A stretch of DNA of 64,000 bases from Boseongicola sp. (GCA_028824715.1 JAPPCV010000174.1:1-64000); one strand, 5' to 3'. Shown: positions 41,231 through 51,921, counted from the stretch's first letter. Numbers and translations: made by a program. Notes: generated by a model from the sequence alone, not told the origin.

Positions 41231-43608
41231 GGCCACGCTTGAGTCGCATTGCGTTCTGGATGGTCCTGGCTTCCTGGACCATGCTGACGTCCCTCGCGGT
41301 TGCGCAGGTTGCACCGGAATTCGAGCGGTTTGACCAGTTTGCAGGCGCCGTGGAGACGAGCCTGGGCAAGGACCGGCTGCCTGACAGCGGACTCGAGAGT
41401 CTCAGGGCTGCCTTGGCGGAATGGAGAGACGAGTTTGCGGGTGCCAGAGGCACGAACGCGGTCGAGGTGGAATCGCTTCAGGCCCAGATTGATGCGCTGG
41501 GCCCGCCGCCCGCAGACGGCGGGGCAGAATCCGCCTCTGTGACCGGGCGTCGAACCGTTCTGGAAGCCGAATTGCAGGACGCGCTGGCACCGAGGCTCCG
41601 GGCGGATGAAGCCCATGCCAGGGCAGACGCCCTGATTCGCCAGATCGATTCGAGGCTTCGTGCGAGGCAGACCGGCAGGCTGTTCGACCTTTCGCGAACG
41701 CCTCTGGACCCGAGACTCTGGCCTGGAGCGGTGGCTGCGATTGTCGACGTGACGGCAAGTACACGGGAGGAAATCGCGGCAAGTCGCCCGGGCATGCTTG
41801 ACAATGCGGTATTCTGGCAACGCGTTGTGATCGCCGCCCTGTTCCTGATCGCCGCCGCCGTCCTTGTTTCGCGCGGAGAGCGCATGACCGCGGGGCTGCA
41901 CGCTCGCGTTGCGGCCGCGTCGGTCGAACACGCGCGCCTGTTGTCTGACTGCCTCCTTTCGTTCGGCACCGTGCTTTTGGCATTGGTCGGAATGTCGCTC
42001 CTGAACTGGGCGCTGATCTCGACCGGCGTGCTTGGCGTGACGGGTCGTGCATCGGCCGCCGGGGTCAATGCGATGATCGTGGCCACCGTCGTCGGGCATT
42101 GGCTCGGTCGCCAGATCTTTCCGAAGCATGAGCCGGAAGGAGCTGGTCTGGTGCTTGGCGAGGAGCAGCGTGCCCGAGCTCGGACTCTGGCATCGTCGCT
42201 GGGTCTTCTGGCCGGGATCCTGATATTGCACGACCTTGTCTCGACGGCTGCGGAGATCGACGATGACATCTCCGGTGCCCTGGCATTTCCGATACTTGTC
42301 CTGACGGGCGTTGTGATGTGGCGGCTCGGGCGCATTGCGAGTGCTGTCGGCCGAACGTCAGAAGGCATGGATCCCGCATTCGGCCGCGGCCCGGTGCAGC
42401 TTCTTTGGCGCACGGTGCAGGGCGTGGCGCTTGCCGGTCCGGCCTTGGCGGCCATCGGCTTTCAGGGCTTGGCAAGCGGGATTCTGCTGCCGTCGGTGCT
42501 GAGCCTCGGGCTCCTGGCCTTGCTGGTCAGCCTCCATCATGCCTTGAGGTCGGCCTACGGTCTGCTTCGAGGTCTTGACGCTGCCGAGGCACGTCAGGCC
42601 CTGGTCCCGGTGCTTGCAAGCCTGTCCATTGCGCTGGCCGCTCTGCCTGTCCTTGCGCTGATCTGGGGCGCGCGGAGCTCGGATCTTGCTGATGCGTGGA
42701 CAAGGTTCAGGACCGGCGTTGCATTGGGCGACTCGCTGGTTTCGCCCACCGATCTTCTCACGTTCGCGTTCGTCTTTGCGGTCGGTTTCGTGGTGACGCG
42801 GCTCGTGCAGGGAACGTTGCGGTCCAGCGTCCTGCCGCGAACGCGAATTGACGCGGGAGGGCGAAACGCGATTGTTTCCGGTGCCGGGTATGTCGGAATT
42901 GCGGTTGCCGCTGTGGCGGGGGTCAGCGCTGCTGGCATTGACCTGTCTTCGCTTGCGATCGTCATCGGCGCCTTGAGCGTGGGCATCGGGTTCGGCCTTC
43001 AGAACATCATCAACAACTTTGTCTCCGGCATCATCCTGCTGATCGAACGGCCGATCAGCGAAGGCGACTGGGTCGAGGTCGGCGGGCAGATGGGCATCGT
43101 GAGGCGGATCAGCGTGCGCTCGACCCGGATCGAGACCTTCGACCGGACAGACGTGATCGTGCCCAACGGGGACCTGATATCCGGCACTGTGACGAACTGG
43201 ACCCGCGGCAACCTGACCGGACGGGTCATTGTTCCGGTGGGGGTGGCCTATGGCACGGACTCGGCAAAGGTCGAGAGGGTCCTGCGCGAGATTGCCGAAG
43301 CGCAGCCGGCAATCTCCAGGGATCCCGCTCCATCGGTGATCTTCAGTGGATTCGGCGCTGACAGCATGGATTTCGAGATCCGGGCCGTACTGGATGACAT
43401 AAACTACGGGTTGGCCGTGCGGTCTGACATCAACCATGAGATCGTCCGGCGCTTTGCCGAAGAGGACATCGAGATTCCGTTTGCGCAACGGGATGTCTGG
43501 TTGAGAAACCCCGAAACCTTGACATCGCCGGGCACATCGAGGCGACGGGTCACGCGGCCTGTCGACACCGAAGCGCGCGAGCCCGGATCAAGCGGGGATG
43601 CGGAATGA
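41227..43608 (+). CDS. DUF3772 / MscS-type mechanosensitive ion channel family protein
   Basis: LAIVIGALSVGIGFGLQNIINNFVSGIILLIERPISEGDWVEVGGQMGIVRRISVRSTRIETFDRTDVIVPNGDLISGTVTNWT. Confidence 0.94.
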   Translation: MRPRLSRIAFWMVLASWTMLTSLAVAQVAPEFERFDQFAGAVETSLGKDRLPDSGLESLRAALAEWRDEFAGARGTNAVEVESLQAQIDALGPPPADGGAESASVTGRRTVLEAELQDALAPRLRADEAHARADALIRQIDSRLRARQTGRLFDLSRTPLDPRLWPGAVAAIVDVTASTREEIAASRPGMLDNAVFWQRVVIAALFLIAAAVLVSRGERMTAGLHARVAAASVEHARLLSDCLLSFGTVLLALVGMSLLNWALISTGVLGVTGRASAAGVNAMIVATVVGHWLGRQIFPKHEPEGAGLVLGEEQRARARTLASSLGLLAGILILHDLVSTAAEIDDDISGALAFPILVLTGVVMWRLGRIASAVGRTSEGMDPAFGRGPVQLLWRTVQGVALAGPALAAIGFQGLASGILLPSVLSLGLLALLVSLHHALRSAYGLLRGLDAAEARQALVPVLASLSIALAALPVLALIWGARSSDLADAWTRFRTGVALGDSLVSPTDLLTFAFVFAVGFVVTRLVQGTLRSSVLPRTRIDAGGRNAIVSGAGYVGIAVAAVAGVSAAGIDLSSLAIVIGALSVGIGFGLQNIINNFVSGIILLIERPISEGDWVEVGGQMGIVRRISVRSTRIETFDRTDVIVPNGDLISGTVTNWTRGNLTGRVIVPVGVAYGTDSAKVERVLREIAEAQPAISRDPAPSVIFSGFGADSMDFEIRAVLDDINYGLAVRSDINHEIVRRFAEEDIEIPFAQRDVWLRNPETLTSPGTSRRRVTRPVDTEAREPGSSGDAE

Positions 43609-44318
43609 CAGACGTTCTCTACCGCGATGCCTATCTTCGCGAGGCAACCGGTTGCGTGGACTCGATCAATGAGCGTGGCGGCATCGTTCTGGATGCTGCC
43701 GTGTTCTATCCCACCGGGGGTGGCCAGCCCGGCGACAGCGGATTGCTGCGCTGGGAGGGAGGGGAAGCGCGCATTGCCACGACAGTCAAGGATTCGGGCC
43801 GTCCGGTCCTGGTGCCGGAAGAGGGCGCATCTCTGCCCACGCCGGGCACGGAGGTTCAACAGGTTCTCGACTGGGGCCGTCGCTACGGGCACATGCGGGT
43901 TCACACGGCCTTGCACCTGCTGTCCGTCGTGATTCCTCTTCCCGTGACCGGCGGGTCGATTTCCGCAGACAGGGGGCGGCTTGATTTTGACATGGCGGAC
44001 CCTCCGGAGGACAAGGAGGCGTTGGCGGACGAGCTGAACGCGCTCGTCACCCGCGATCTCGAGGTCAGCGAAGACTGGATCACGGAGGAAGATCTCGACG
44101 CCAACCCTGGGCTCGTGAAGACGATGTCGGTGCAACCGCCACGTGGAGCCGGACGCATTCGGTTGGTGAGGATCGGCATTGGTGACGAACAGGTCGATCT
44201 GCAACCCTGCGGCGGAACGCACGTGGCAAGGACTGGCGAAATCGGGCCAGTCCGCCTGGGCAAGGTCGAGAAGAAGGGTGCTCGCAACCGGCGTGTCTAC
44301 CTGCACCTTGAACCCTGA
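43605..44318 (+). CDS. alaX: alanyl-tRNA editing protein (AlaX-like)
   Basis: VLDAAVFYPTGGGQPGDSG...HMRVHTALHLLS...DLQPCGGTHVARTGEIG. Confidence 0.92.
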   Translation: MTDVLYRDAYLREATGCVDSINERGGIVLDAAVFYPTGGGQPGDSGLLRWEGGEARIATTVKDSGRPVLVPEEGASLPTPGTEVQQVLDWGRRYGHMRVHTALHLLSVVIPLPVTGGSISADRGRLDFDMADPPEDKEALADELNALVTRDLEVSEDWITEEDLDANPGLVKTMSVQPPRGAGRIRLVRIGIGDEQVDLQPCGGTHVARTGEIGPVRLGKVEKKGARNRRVYLHLEP

Positions 44319-44587
44319 CCGGGGCTGCGTTTCTGCCAACCTGGCCGCCCCCACTGTGATCCGCCTTGCCGCTGAGGAGTGATCCGAGTTTCCGGTCCGC
44401 GGGAAGCTTGGCGAATTCGCAGCTTGACCTGCCTGCGATCGTTGGACGCGGACCCGAACCCGTCCAAAGGGGCCAATTCCTGTGACGTGACGAGACCGTC
44501 GATGCCTGACAATCTTGGACCGGCTGGTCCTTGCCTTTCCGTCAGCACTTGCATGCCGTGCGCCGAAGCGGCTAAGGATCATGCGCA

Positions 44588-44677
44588 GGAGAGGTGGCCG
44601 AGTGGTCGAAGGCGCACGCCTGGAACGCGTGTAGGCGGGAAACCGTCTCCAGGGTTCGAATCCCTGTCTCTCCGCCA
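44588..44677 (+). tRNA. tRNA-Ser (GGA)
   Basis: GGAGAGGTGGCCGAGTGGTCGAAGGCGCACGCCTGGAACGCGTGTAGGCGGGAAACCGTCTCCAGGGTTCGAATCCCTGTCTCTCCGCCA. Confidence 0.97.
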
Positions 44678-45406
44678 TATACCTTTGTTCCCACTGCACT
44701 ATTGTTCACGGAACGGGCGGTTGCATGTTGCGTTGCATGTATTGGCCGCGGCCCGACCGGCCCGGGCAGCAGCCTCGGGTCCACGCAACGCGCCTGTGCT
44801 GCCCATAGGGATCGCGCAGGGGAATGCGCGCTTCCTGTCGACACATGCAGCCAGAGCCCGCATCTGACGCGCATTGTGGCCAGGAACTGGCTTCGGTCGC
44901 GAAGCAGGCGCGTTGGCGCGAGGCTTGGCCGGGAAGAGCCGTCGTCTTCCGGCGACTGAGGTTCACGCACCCGACCGAATCGGTCGCGCGCCAGGCCGCG
45001 CCAGAAGAGGCACGCTCCTGCGGCCGTTCCCGGCTCTGACGCCTGGACCGAAGGCAGGCGGCGCGCACCTGGCTCCCGCAACGGGCGACCGGTTTCGCGT
45101 CGCGTGCATTGAGAGCGTGGCCGTGGCACCGATCCGGCCGTTCGCGTCCGCGGCATGTTTGGGCGGCCTTCGCCGGGAAGGAAGCGGCGCCCACGAAAGA
45201 AGCGCAGCAGCGCAAATGCCTCGCATGGCAGGATCAGCGAAACGAAGAAATTGTGCATGTATTTTGGTCTTTGCCCAAGAAGTGTAGCGTTTGTTGCTTG
45301 ATCGCAAGGCAGTTTCGGGTGCCGATTTGCGGTTGACTTCCACAGATATTGCTTATCCATGTCCTGTAGAAACACCGAGAAATGGCAGTAAGGAGTGGTG
45401 AAGACA

Positions 45407-46480
45407 ATGCGTTTCCCGATTTTGGCCCTCGCGAGCACAGTCATGTTCCTGACGAATTTCGCCAGCGCAGTGCAAGCGGAGTTCTATGAAGGCAAGCAGA
45501 TCACCGTTGTCGTGAACTATGGCGCTGGCGGCTCAACGGATGTTCTGGCACGCCTTGTCACCAAGCATCTTGAGAAGCACATTCCGGGCAGCCCGGAGGT
45601 GGTCGTGACCAACATGGCCGGCGCTGGCGGCATTGTCGCCACGAATCACATGGGCGAAGTCGCCAAGGCCGACGGACTGACGCTGGCCTTTTTTGGCACT
45701 CCGTTCATGCAGTACGCGCTTCAGGACCCCGCGTTGACGGTCGACCTTTCCAGGTTCGTCTGGTTGGGGGGATTCGGCCAGCCCACGTTGTGTTTCATCC
45801 GCAAGGATGCGGGAACGGGAGCCGGCGTGGAGAGCGTCGACGACTTGCTTGAAATCGGCGAGTTCAAGCTGGGCGGCTACAGGGCCACCTCGTCAACCGA
45901 CATCAGGATGCGCTTGGGGCTCGACCTGCTTGGGGCAAGCTACAAGCACGTCACGGGCTACAGAAGCAGTGCGAAGGTGCTCGCTGCCTTGCTGCAGAAC
46001 GAGGTGTCCTATTCCTGCGGATCAGTGACGTTGTACCGCAAGAGCTTCGAACCCAACCTCATCGAGCCGGGCCTGGCCACGCCGCTCTGGTACTATTCCC
46101 TGGTCGATGCGGAGGGCAATCCGGTCAGGGACCCACGGCTTGAGGGCATCCCGACCTTCATCGACGTCCACGAAAGGCTGAAAGGCGAAAGGCCTTCGGG
46201 GATACTTTTTGACTCGCTGACGGCGGTCAACAACATCGCGGTCACCATGTTGCGCGGCGTATTCCTGCCTGAAGGCACGCCGGACGAGGCGGTCGAAGCC
46301 CTGCGGACGGCCTGGAGCGCGCTTTCCGAGGACGAGGAGTTCATTTCAGACTTTATGAGCCTGGCCGATGAACCGCCATCCTTGCTCAGCGGAGCCGAAG
46401 CAAGGGAGCGTCTGGACAGTCTTGGCAACCTCGATCCCGAAATCGTCGCGTTCATCAAGGAATACGCGATTCAGGAGTAG
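45407..46480 (+). CDS. tripartite tricarboxylate transporter substrate-binding protein (TctC-like)
   Basis: [75 protein letters not shown]. Confidence 0.9.
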   Translation: MRFPILALASTVMFLTNFASAVQAEFYEGKQITVVVNYGAGGSTDVLARLVTKHLEKHIPGSPEVVVTNMAGAGGIVATNHMGEVAKADGLTLAFFGTPFMQYALQDPALTVDLSRFVWLGGFGQPTLCFIRKDAGTGAGVESVDDLLEIGEFKLGGYRATSSTDIRMRLGLDLLGASYKHVTGYRSSAKVLAALLQNEVSYSCGSVTLYRKSFEPNLIEPGLATPLWYYSLVDAEGNPVRDPRLEGIPTFIDVHERLKGERPSGILFDSLTAVNNIAVTMLRGVFLPEGTPDEAVEALRTAWSALSEDEEFISDFMSLADEPPSLLSGAEARERLDSLGNLDPEIVAFIKEYAIQE

Positions 46481-46552
46481 CAGGTGCGCGGCTGACCCCG
46501 TGCCGCACACGGGCGGCGCGACGCTCTCGAAGCTCTCTCGAGGCATGCAGAA

Positions 46553-48505
46553 ATGGTCGACGCCGCGCTGAGCGGATTCCTGTCGGTGATCGCCTGGCCC
46601 GCGATCGGATACCTGTTTGCGGGCGTGCTGGCCGGGCTGTTCTTCGGTGCGGTTCCCGGGCTGTCGGGTCTGGTCGGCCTGGCGATCCTGATGCCGTTCA
46701 CCTTTGCGATGGATCCCGTTCCGGCGCTTGCTCTCCTGTTCGGCATGTTCGCGGTCACGACCACCAGCGACACCATCGCATCAGTGCTGCTCGGAATACC
46801 CGGAACCTCGGCCTCGCAGGCGACAATCATCGACGGCTACCCGATGGCGGCAAAGGGCGAGGCGGCGCGCGCATTGGGCGCGGCATTCTCGGTTTCGGCC
46901 ATTGGCGGCCTGCTTGGCGCGATCCTGCTCGGACTGTCGATACCCTTCGTCAAGCCCTTGATCCTCTCCTTCGCCCAGCCGGAGATATTCATGCTCGCCC
47001 TGCTCGGACTTGCAATGGTCGGATCGCTCTCCGGAGGGTCAGTGCTGTGCGGCCTGGTCGCTGCACTCGCCGGACTCGGCGTCTCCTATGTCGGGTACGC
47101 CGAGAACGGCGCGCTGCCGCGTTACTGGCTGGGAGCGCCCTACCTGCTCGACGGACTGCCCCTGGTGCCATTCGTTCTTGGCTTGTTCGCGATTCCAGAG
47201 CTGATCGACCTTGCCGCCAAGGACAGCTCGATCTCGAAGGTTCCGAGAAGCAGCGTTTCGGGCGGCCTCATGAAGGGAATCTGGGACGCGTTCCGCAACT
47301 GGTGGCTGGTGCTGCGCTCGACGGCGATCGGCGCGTATGTTGGATTGCTGCCCGGCCTGGGTGGTTCGGTCGTCGACTGGGTGGCCTACGGGCACGCCGT
47401 GCAAAGCGCCAGCGACAAGGACGGGTTCGGCAAGGGCGACGTACGCGGCGTAATTGCACCCGAGACAGCCAACAACGCAATGAAGGGGGGCGCCCTCATT
47501 CCCACCATCGCCTTCGGCATTCCCGGCAGCCCGGCGATGGCCGTTCTCCTGGGCGCACTGCTCATCCAGGACTTGACACCTGGCCCGGAGATGCTGGGCG
47601 GCAAGTTGCATGTCACCTTTTCGCTGATGTGGACGCTGGCGATCGCCAATGTCGCTGGGGCACTCTTGCTCATGCTGATCGCCCGGCAGCTTGCACTCGT
47701 GACGTTCGTCAACGGCCGCTTCCTGGTAACCGCGATCACGCTCTTCATGTTCATGGGAGCATGGCTGGCAACGACCAACCTGGGCGACTGGATCGTGCTC
47801 CTGGTCTTCGGTGCAACTGGTTACGTGATGAAGCAGGGCGGCGTTCCGCGGCCGCCGATGGTCCTTGGTTTCGTGGTCGGGCCGATAATGGAAAACGCTC
47901 TCTTCATCACTAGCCATGCATATGACGGCCTTTCGTGGCTCGGCCGCCCGATCTGCATCGTGATCGGTGCAATGATCGTGCTTTCCCTTGTTCTTGGCAC
48001 CCGCTGGAGGACGCGGCGTTCCCACGACAGCAAGTTCGTTCATGAGGCACAGCCTGCGGATCCCGCGATGTCACTCGTTGCGATCGGGCTGCTTCTCGCG
48101 TTCTCGATCTGGGGACTGGCGCCGACGTTTTCCTGGGCGACCGACGTGGGTGCGGTGCCGATGATCACGTTCATCCCAGCGATCTGCCTGGCCCTGGCCG
48201 CCCTGGCGTTCGGCGTTCGGGATTTCCTGGAAGTTCGGGCGAGCAACGGAGACGTGTTCCCCGTGCGACGTGAGCTGGCCCAGGTCCTTCATCTTCACCT
48301 GTGGTGGATCAGCCTGGTTGGCGCCACGATGCTTGCAGGCCAGCTCGTTGCCTTTCCGCTCTTCGTCGCCCTGCATGTTCGGTTTGTGGTCGGATATGCC
48401 TGGTGGACCGCACTGCTGTGCGCGGCAGGAACATGGGTGTTTCTCCATCTCCTGTTCGATCGCGCACTTGCCGTCATGTGGTATCCGTCAATGTTCTTCT
48501 ACTGA
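46553..48505 (+). CDS. tripartite tricarboxylate transporter permease, TctA with C-terminal TctB-like region
   Basis: GLFFGAVPGLSGLVGLAILMPFTFAMDPVPALALLFGMF...SVLLGIPGTSASQATIIDGYPMA; ~150-aa C-terminal hydrophobic extension resembling TctB. Confidence 0.9.
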   Translation: MVDAALSGFLSVIAWPAIGYLFAGVLAGLFFGAVPGLSGLVGLAILMPFTFAMDPVPALALLFGMFAVTTTSDTIASVLLGIPGTSASQATIIDGYPMAAKGEAARALGAAFSVSAIGGLLGAILLGLSIPFVKPLILSFAQPEIFMLALLGLAMVGSLSGGSVLCGLVAALAGLGVSYVGYAENGALPRYWLGAPYLLDGLPLVPFVLGLFAIPELIDLAAKDSSISKVPRSSVSGGLMKGIWDAFRNWWLVLRSTAIGAYVGLLPGLGGSVVDWVAYGHAVQSASDKDGFGKGDVRGVIAPETANNAMKGGALIPTIAFGIPGSPAMAVLLGALLIQDLTPGPEMLGGKLHVTFSLMWTLAIANVAGALLLMLIARQLALVTFVNGRFLVTAITLFMFMGAWLATTNLGDWIVLLVFGATGYVMKQGGVPRPPMVLGFVVGPIMENALFITSHAYDGLSWLGRPICIVIGAMIVLSLVLGTRWRTRRSHDSKFVHEAQPADPAMSLVAIGLLLAFSIWGLAPTFSWATDVGAVPMITFIPAICLALAALAFGVRDFLEVRASNGDVFPVRRELAQVLHLHLWWISLVGATMLAGQLVAFPLFVALHVRFVVGYAWWTALLCAAGTWVFLHLLFDRALAVMWYPSMFFY

Positions 48506-48604
48506 ATGCGCGCCCGCCGCGCGTGAGCTGTCGGCGGCCAGTCGCCGACGGCTTCCTTCCAAGCAACCAATTCGTGTGCAATCCAAGGAGTCACGAGAAA
48601 GCCC

Positions 48605-50374
48605 ATGCCTCAGAACGGTTCCGATGACCTTGACGCCGGCCTCCTGTACCAGGTTGACGAAATTCCCCCGAACCAGGTGACGCTCGGCCTGGGCGTCCAG
48701 GCTGCGCTCCTGTTCCTGGGCGCGACCATACTCATGCCAACGATCACCTTCCAGGCAGCCGGAGCAAGCGAGTCGGTCGTTGCCTGGGCCATCTTCGCTT
48801 CGCTGTTCGTCGCGGGTGTCATCAGCGGGCTTCAGGCGTTTCCGTTCCGCCGCTTCGGCGCAGGCTTTGTCCTGGCGACCTGCCCGACAGCCGCAGCGCT
48901 CGCGGTGACGGTCGACGCGCTTTCGGCCGGAGGGCCATCGCTTCTCCTTACGCTGATGATTGCCACGGCACTCTTCCAGTTCGTGTTCTCATACCGGATC
49001 TCCATGTTCAGGCGAGTCATCACCCAGACTGTCTCGGGGGTGATACTCATGCTGATTCCGGTCACTGCCGCCCCGATCATGTTCCAGAGAATCGGCGAGG
49101 TTTCGCCCGGAAACTCGCAGCCGGTCGGACTGGCATGCGCGCTAGTGACCCTGGCAACGACAATTTGCGTTTCGCTGTATGGAAGGCCGCGGCTGCGGCC
49201 GTGGGCCCCGCTTGTCGGGATCTGCGCCGGGGGGGCGGTCGCCGGCGCTTACGGGTTCGTTGACGTCGACCAGATCAGGCAGGCGCCGTGGGTGGGGTTG
49301 CCTTCCACTGCATGGCCAACGGTCGGAATCGACCTGGGGCCTTCCTTCTGGGCGCTCCTGCCGGCCTTCCTGATCGTCGCGGTCTCGTGCTCGATTCGAA
49401 CGATGAGCGCCGCCCTCGCCATACAGGATGTGTCATGGCGCGTGCCGCGTGCGCCTGACCAGCGTGTCGTGCAAGGAGCCCTCGCGGCCGAAGCGCTCGG
49501 GAACCTGCTCGCCGGTCTCGGTGGCACGATGATGAATTCCGCTCGCTCTTCGACCGTTCCGCTGGTCAGGAGCACGCAGGTGAGCGCCCGTCCCGTCGGG
49601 CTGGTGCTCGGGCTCGCCCTTTTTGCGTTCGCCTTTCTGCCAAAGGTCGCCGCGCTGGTTCTGGCACTGCCGCCTTCGGTGCTCGCGGCGTATCTCGCAA
49701 TCATGCTTGCAGCGCTGTTCGTCACTGGCATGAAACTGGTCGTGGCCGATGGTCCGGACTATCGCCGCATGCTGATCATTGGCATCTCGTTTTGGGTCGG
49801 CGCCGGCTGCGAGTTTGGACTGCTGCTTCCCGAAATCCTGCCCCAGGTCGCGGGCGGGCTCCTGAACAACGGCCTGGCCACGGGAGGAATGACGGCAATC
49901 CTGATGACGGTCCTCCTGGAACTGACCGGGCGCCGACGCCGCAAGCTCGTCACGGATCTCGATGTGGCGTGCCTTCCCGAACTCCGCGAGTTTGTCGCGC
50001 GGTTCGGCAGCGACAAGGGCTGGCCGCAGGGGATGCTTGACCGGCTCGATGCGGTGGCCGAGGAAACCTTGCTGACCCTGATCGAGGGTCAGACGGACTC
50101 CGACACGGACAGCCGCCGGTTGTGGGTGAGCGCCCACAGCGAAGGCGGGGACGCCGTGCTGGAATTCGTTGCCAAGTCGAGCGAAGGCAACATTGAAGAC
50201 CGGATCGCGTTCCTGGGTGACGCAAGCGAAGCGCGGCCCGCCGAGCGGGACATCTCGCTTCGCCTGCTGCGACATCTTGCCTCTGAGGTGCGTCATCGCC
50301 AGTATCACGACATGGACCTCATCATTGTGCGCGTGGAGCGGTCGAAGGGCGCAGCAAGGCAATCGCACCTATGA
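48605..50374 (+). CDS. NCS2-type xanthine/uracil permease with C-terminal RsbW/HATPase-like extension
   Basis: Permease part FLGATILMPTITFQAAGA...GTMMNSARSSTVPLVRSTQVSARPVG; C-terminal ~140 aa LVTDLDVACLPELREFVARFGSDKGWPQGMLDRLDAVAEETLLTLIEG...ERDISLRLLRHLASEVRHRQYHDMDLIIVRVE. Confidence 0.88.
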   Translation: MPQNGSDDLDAGLLYQVDEIPPNQVTLGLGVQAALLFLGATILMPTITFQAAGASESVVAWAIFASLFVAGVISGLQAFPFRRFGAGFVLATCPTAAALAVTVDALSAGGPSLLLTLMIATALFQFVFSYRISMFRRVITQTVSGVILMLIPVTAAPIMFQRIGEVSPGNSQPVGLACALVTLATTICVSLYGRPRLRPWAPLVGICAGGAVAGAYGFVDVDQIRQAPWVGLPSTAWPTVGIDLGPSFWALLPAFLIVAVSCSIRTMSAALAIQDVSWRVPRAPDQRVVQGALAAEALGNLLAGLGGTMMNSARSSTVPLVRSTQVSARPVGLVLGLALFAFAFLPKVAALVLALPPSVLAAYLAIMLAALFVTGMKLVVADGPDYRRMLIIGISFWVGAGCEFGLLLPEILPQVAGGLLNNGLATGGMTAILMTVLLELTGRRRRKLVTDLDVACLPELREFVARFGSDKGWPQGMLDRLDAVAEETLLTLIEGQTDSDTDSRRLWVSAHSEGGDAVLEFVAKSSEGNIEDRIAFLGDASEARPAERDISLRLLRHLASEVRHRQYHDMDLIIVRVERSKGAARQSHL

Positions 50375-50489
50375 ATGGCGCTTGCGTGAGCCGCTGTTCC
50401 CGTCGGCATGAACTTCAGCGATCGGGCAGTGCTGTCGGGAATTGCATCCCGGCCGGACGGCCGCTCCTGTCGCCGGAGCATCCAGTGAC

Positions 50490-50700
50490 CTAAGGGACAA
50501 AGTCGCATGTCCGGAGCGACGTCTTCGCAAGTGCCTGCTTCTTCATGGCGGGCGGCGCCTCGACATCGATGTGGATGGTTTCGGCCCGCTCGTGCCCGAG
50601 CCAGAGAGCGATCACCGACCGGTGGACACTTACCTGCATGAGATCCTTCGCCGCGGTGTGGCGGCAAAGTCGCCATTTCAACACAGTGGACTGGAATGTC
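50490..50700 (-). pseudogene. tyrosine-recombinase/integrase C-terminal remnant
   Basis: CRHTAAKDLMQVSVHRSVIALWLGHERAETIHIDVEAPPAMKKQALAKTS resembles the RHTxAMxLLQxGVDxSVIALWLGHESxETTxIYVxAD integrase box; active-site arginine of the RHT motif appears as CRHT and Tyr is D. Confidence 0.82.
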
Positions 50701-50949
50701 GTGCTGTGGGGTGTCGCGGTGCAGCCTGTACCCGCCGGTCGCACCGCAAGGTGAAGCCGGAGAAGATTCGCCGTTCCATGCACAGACTCGATGCTTGCGG
50801 CGTCCTGGACTTGTGATGGTTCTCTCGGGGTGGCAGCCGTTCCTGCCAGAAATTGCTCCACGTGACTTGCCAGTGCGCAACCTTGCGGCGGCCTTGGAGA
50901 AACACTATGGGTTGCGAGTCCAACTGCCGGTCGGGATCTGAGCAAGGCA

Positions 50950-51777
50950 TTGTCAAGGAAAGTTCCACGTCAAGCACTGGAGCCGCGGCAACCGGACCTG
51001 TTTGAAGACCGGATGCCGACACAGGGCTCAATCGAGTGCCATCGGCCTGTGCCTGAAGTCGAAGGGCTGGATGATCAGGAGATCATTGAACGAATTCCTG
51101 CAGCGAGCGTATCTCAAGTCCAGGCTCTGTGCGATCAGGTGCTGGAGCGCGGCATTGGTGACAATGCCGTTCCTGCCCTCGAAGCCCTTTGGAAGCGGTT
51201 CTTCGGATTCGGCATCAACGGACCGTTGCGTGAGCAACGCAGTGCCCTGGAGACGTTGGCGAAGGTCGGAACCCCCTTGTCAAGGCAGGCAGTCGCCAGG
51301 ATCATCGACGCTCGGGACCTGACTGATGCGCTTCTGCCGCTCGCGCTGGAATGCGCGACGGAAGCGAATCTCGCGCTGTCCGGACAGAGCGTCACGCGCT
51401 GGCTGGAAGACGGTCGGTCAGACGTGCGAGAAAGCGCGTTCGTGCTTGCCAGGAACTGCACCCCACCAGTGCCGAAACACGAGCTTGAGAAAGGTCTCAT
51501 GGACCCGGAAGGATCGGTGCGGCGATCTTGCCTGACAACGATGGGACAATTTGGCAATGGACGCGCAAAGCCGGGATTGCTGGAAGAACTTGAGAAGGAT
51601 CCAACCAGCGAAATCGTGACCGCACTGGCAGGCTTACTTGATGACGACATCATCACGCGACTCGGACGATGCGCCATGAAGCACGGCCGCCTGAGAGGGC
51701 AGATCGCCGAGGAACTCGAAAGCAGCGGCGAACCCCGGGCGCTCAAACTCGTCGCAAGGCTCAAGGGCCTGAAATGA
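50950..51777 (+). CDS. HEAT-like repeat protein with N-terminal QPDLF motif
   Basis: 275-aa ORF (TTG start); alpha-helical repeat pattern VRESAFVLARNC..., VRRSCLTTMGQFGNGRAKPGLLEELEKD; QALEPRQPDLFEDR near N-terminus. Confidence 0.65.
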   Translation: MSRKVPRQALEPRQPDLFEDRMPTQGSIECHRPVPEVEGLDDQEIIERIPAASVSQVQALCDQVLERGIGDNAVPALEALWKRFFGFGINGPLREQRSALETLAKVGTPLSRQAVARIIDARDLTDALLPLALECATEANLALSGQSVTRWLEDGRSDVRESAFVLARNCTPPVPKHELEKGLMDPEGSVRRSCLTTMGQFGNGRAKPGLLEELEKDPTSEIVTALAGLLDDDIITRLGRCAMKHGRLRGQIAEELESSGEPRALKLVARLKGLK

Positions 51778-51921
51778 ACCGATCTCCACGCTATCGTTTT
51801 CGTCTCTATGTCTTGCCGGACTCGCGGCGGCTGCCGGCGGCTGGACGGCGGACGCAAGACTGCATGCGTGGTCTTCATGCTCATGCTTTGAGCCTGCCCG
51901 CCAAATCGAATGTCCTTCGAA

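Noticed and set aside
43404-44699. 431-aa minus-strand ORF beginning [37 protein letters not shown]
   Set aside because: The [23 protein letters not shown] peptide is the known spurious translation of an antisense tRNA-Ser; the rest is antisense to alaX and the MscS gene
44677-45395. tRNA-Ser 3' end as an integrative-element attachment site
   Set aside because: No second copy of the tRNA 3' end and no integrase gene seen adjacent; the integrase relics lie 6-10 kb away and cannot be linked from sequence alone
44572-45444. 290-aa minus-strand ORF ending [34 protein letters not shown]
   Set aside because: Also a spurious antisense tRNA-Ser translation; upstream part is R/G/P-rich noise
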